Source: Cellvibrionaceae bacterium
GTDB taxonomy: Bacteria; Pseudomonadota; Gammaproteobacteria; Pseudomonadales; Cellvibrionaceae
Assembly: GCA_021151525.1 (NCBI GenBank)
Contig: JAGKXD010000151.1
Span: 1 to 7,403 of the forward strand
Reading direction: 5' to 3'
Length of the DNA stretch: 7,403 nt
Part shown: positions 5,925 through 7,403 of the stretch, one piece after another
How the letters are laid out: each line of letters begins with the position of its first letter
How positions within the stretch are numbered: position 1 is the first letter of the stretch
Program-made: the position numbers and the translations under genes
The notes under the pieces: generated by a model
What the model was told of the DNA's origin: nothing
Databases searched by the model: none
Seen by the model: the letters and a program-made list of their open reading frames with translations, nothing else

Positions 5925-6057
5925 AAGTTGATTGAGATTCCGAGCTTAGTAGCCCATCTAGCTTGGTTTTGAATGGTTAATGGTCTCTCACCGTCGATGT
6001 CTGGTTGATGCATCGACGTCTCCCTCTTGCCCTCTGAATTTCAGGGGGCTTTTTTTT
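5925..6057 (+). ncRNA. Candidate small RNA of about 130 nt
   Basis: This interval runs from the predicted start of the promoter at 5890-5918 to the T-run of the terminator. It contains a moderate stem around 5941-5965 (GAGCT with AGCTT). A strong stem follows: CGTCGATG (5992-5999) with CATCGACG (6011-6018), 8 bp with an 11-nt loop. The terminator hairpin ends it. Short ATG-initiated frames exist (at 5973 and 5980) but have no ribosome binding site. I do not recognise a known RNA family. It could instead be the 3' untranslated region of the lipoprotein transcript, or a processed RNA from it. Confidence 0.4.
6029..6057 (+). terminator. Intrinsic terminator
   Basis: GCCCTCTGA (6029-6037) pairs with TCAGGGGGC (6041-6049) over 9 bp, including one T-G wobble, with a 3-nt loop ATT. 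Eight T follow at 6050-6057. It ends the candidate small RNA and would also stop read-through from the lipoprotein gene before serC. Confidence 0.92.
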
Positions 6058-6162
6058 GGCTTCAGGTTATTTATGCTTTTGGTAGCGTAACCACCACAGT
6101 TTACCTGGTTTGCTTTTTCTGTTTTATTCTCATTACTGTGACTAGGTTATTCAGTTCTTAGC

Positions 6163-6171
6163 TGGCATAAT
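6163..6171 (+). promoter_or_regulatory. Extended -10 promoter for serC
   Basis: TGG followed by CATAAT (6166-6171, 5 of 6 consensus) forms an extended -10 element. The -35 region 17 bp upstream is poor, as is common when TGn is present. A start near 6178 gives a serC leader of about 107 nt. Confidence 0.6.
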
Positions 6172-6174
6172 CGA

Positions 6175-6249
6175 CGCCCCGAATTTTCCGGGTTTGCCCT
6201 GATGTTTGTTGCGGGGCGAGCCCTAGTAGCGAGCCAAGCCGATTTGGCT
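6175..6249 (+). other. Structured 5' leader of serC
   Basis: Two stems lie between the promoter and serC. CGCCCCG (6175-6181) pairs with CGGGGCG (6212-6218), enclosing a small GGG/CCC hairpin (6190-6199). AGCCAA (6232-6237) pairs with TTGGCT (6244-6249) around a 6-nt loop. No T-run follows and the serC ribosome binding site (AGAGGA, 6274-6279) stays outside them. I do not match it to a known riboswitch class. Confidence 0.4.
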
Positions 6250-6284
6250 GTGACGCGCGCTTTCCTGTCAGCTAGAGGACTACC

Positions 6285-7400
6285 ATGAAGCCAGCCGTAA
6301 AACCCAAGAACCCTAATTTTTCATCTGGCCCCTGCAGCAAACGCCCGGGCTACAGCCTTGATCAGCTCGATGTTTCTACCCTCGGTCGTTCACATCGCTC
6401 CACTATCGGCAAGGCGGCGCTGCAACGTGCATGTGAAGACACAGCCGAACTACTCGGTTTGCCAGAAGGTTATCGCGTTGGAGTAGTCCCCGGTTCTGAT
6501 ACCGGCGCCGTTGAAATGGCCATGTGGTCTCTGTTGGGCGCGCGCGGCGTAGATATTCTGCAGTGGGAATCTTTTGGTAACGGTTGGTTGAGCGACGCCA
6601 CCAAAGAATTGAAGTTGTCGGTCAATGCTCATGAGGCGGATTACGGTTTGTTGCCGGATTTGTCTAAAGTGAATTTTGATAACGATGTTATCTTCACCTG
6701 GAACGGTACTACGTCAGGTGTGAAGGTTCCTAACGGCGACTGGATTCCCGCAGATCGCAAAGGTCTGACTATTTGTGATGCAACCTCGGCAGTATTTGCA
6801 ATGGACATGCCTTGGGACAAGCTGGATGTAATCACTTACAGTTGGCAAAAAGTTCTGGGTGGGGAGGGTGCGCACGGCATGTTGATCCTGAGTCCACGTG
6901 CTGTTGAGCGTTTGGAATCCTACAAGCCAAGCTGGCCAATGCCGAAATTGTTCCGTATGACCAGTGGCGGTAAATTACAGGAGGGTATTTTTAAAGGCGA
7001 TACCATTAACACTCCATCCATGTTGGCTGTAGCGGATTATCTTGATGCGTTGGATTGGGTGCGCGCTATTGGCGGTGTAAAAGAGACTATTGCTCGTTCA
7101 AATGCCAATTTGGAAGTACTGAAAAAGTTTGTTGCCGCTAATGATTGGATCGATTTTCTGGCGCAAGTGCCAGAAACCCTGTCAAATACCAGTGTATGTT
7201 TCACTTTGAAAGCGACCCCGGATCAGGTAAAAACCATGATCAAATTGCTCGATAAAGAAGGTGTTGCCTACGACATTGGAGCCTATCGCGATGCGCCCCC
7301 AGGCTTGCGTATCTGGGCTGGAGCGACTGTTGGTGCGGAAGATCTTGAAGCGGTATTGCCTTGGTTGACCTGGGCATATAACGAGGCAACGGCTGCTTGA
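6285..7400 (+). CDS. serC: Phosphoserine aminotransferase (alphaproteobacterial/Methanosarcina-type SerC)
   Basis: SerC converts 3-phosphohydroxypyruvate and glutamate to O-phosphoserine and 2-oxoglutarate, the second step of serine synthesis, using PLP in the cytoplasm. The 371-residue protein is full length. It opens with the NFSSGPCSKRPG segment (11-22) and LGRSHRS (33-39), typical of the roughly 370-residue form known from alphaproteobacteria and Methanosarcina, not the E. coli form. PLP-binding residues are visible: Asp165 in CDATSA (164-169), and Lys189 in SWQKVLGGEGAHG (186-198), which forms the Schiff base. TINTPS (240-245) is the phosphate-contacting segment from the neighbouring subunit. 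The ATG is set by AGAGGA 5 nt upstream. The stop TGA is 3 nt from the window edge; serA is a common next gene with this SerC type but cannot be seen here. Confidence 0.95.
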   Translation: MKPAVKPKNPNFSSGPCSKRPGYSLDQLDVSTLGRSHRSTIGKAALQRACEDTAELLGLPEGYRVGVVPGSDTGAVEMAMWSLLGARGVDILQWESFGNGWLSDATKELKLSVNAHEADYGLLPDLSKVNFDNDVIFTWNGTTSGVKVPNGDWIPADRKGLTICDATSAVFAMDMPWDKLDVITYSWQKVLGGEGAHGMLILSPRAVERLESYKPSWPMPKLFRMTSGGKLQEGIFKGDTINTPSMLAVADYLDALDWVRAIGGVKETIARSNANLEVLKKFVAANDWIDFLAQVPETLSNTSVCFTLKATPDQVKTMIKLLDKEGVAYDIGAYRDAPPGLRIWAGATVGAEDLEAVLPWLTWAYNEATAA

Positions 7401-7403
7401 TGT

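Larger units (their letters stand above)
5775..6284 (+). other. 510-nt intergenic region between lipoprotein gene and serC
   Basis: No supportable protein gene lies here. It splits into three parts. The first, 5775-5875, holds two small stems: a CTGG/CCAG stem around 5806-5821, and ATGTTA/TAACAT with a 4-nt loop at 5828-5843; neither is followed by T. The second, 5877-6057, has overlapping palindromes, a promoter, structured sequence and an intrinsic terminator. The third, 6060-6284, is an AT-rich stretch, an extended -10 promoter and the serC leader. Confidence 0.8.

Noticed and set aside
1..7403. CRISPR array, insertion sequence, tRNA, rRNA or phage module
   Set aside because: No regularly spaced repeats, transposase-like protein, terminal repeats, tRNA-like cloverleaf or phage gene was seen anywhere in the window.

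Overview
The window looks like chromosomal DNA from a free-living gammaproteobacterium, probably of the Cellvibrio type. This rests on protein character, moderate GC and gene style, not on a database match. It holds no phage, insertion sequence, CRISPR array, rRNA or tRNA that I can see. Six genes are present, one of them only as a fragment, and all complete genes appear intact.

Layout. (1) Positions 2-61 (+) are the last codons of a gene that resembles the end of uroporphyrinogen-III C-methyltransferase. It is followed by a perfect bidirectional terminator (93-124). (2) A TerC/Alx-family membrane protein, probably a manganese exporter, lies on the minus strand (153-1184). Its promoter (1372-1399) and 5' leader contain a yybP-ykoY (Mn2+-sensing) riboswitch. 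The leader also holds complementary segments that make a concrete model for Mn2+-induced translation. (3) On the plus strand come a small basic protein with ERR/DRR motifs (1563-1829) and a methyltransferase with a helical, TPR-like N-terminus (1954-2745). (4) A large molybdopterin oxidoreductase of the FdhF/YdeP type (2750-4954, minus) converges on the methyltransferase with 4 nt between them. (5) A 217-nt divergent region carries two palindromes and leads to an unidentified lipoprotein gene (5172-5774, +). (6) A 510-nt gap follows. It contains a strong-looking promoter overlapped by a LacI-family-like palindrome, then a structured stretch ending in a good intrinsic terminator: together a candidate small RNA of about 130 nt. 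After that come a separate extended -10 promoter and a structured leader for serC. (7) serC (6285-7400, +) encodes phosphoserine aminotransferase of the form best known from alphaproteobacteria and Methanosarcina.

The genes do not form one pathway. They are mostly single transcription units: metal homeostasis (TerC), an orphan molybdoenzyme, an envelope lipoprotein and serine biosynthesis. The most informative parts are non-coding: the Mn2+ riboswitch with its readable expression platform, and the possible carbohydrate-regulated small RNA between the lipoprotein gene and serC.
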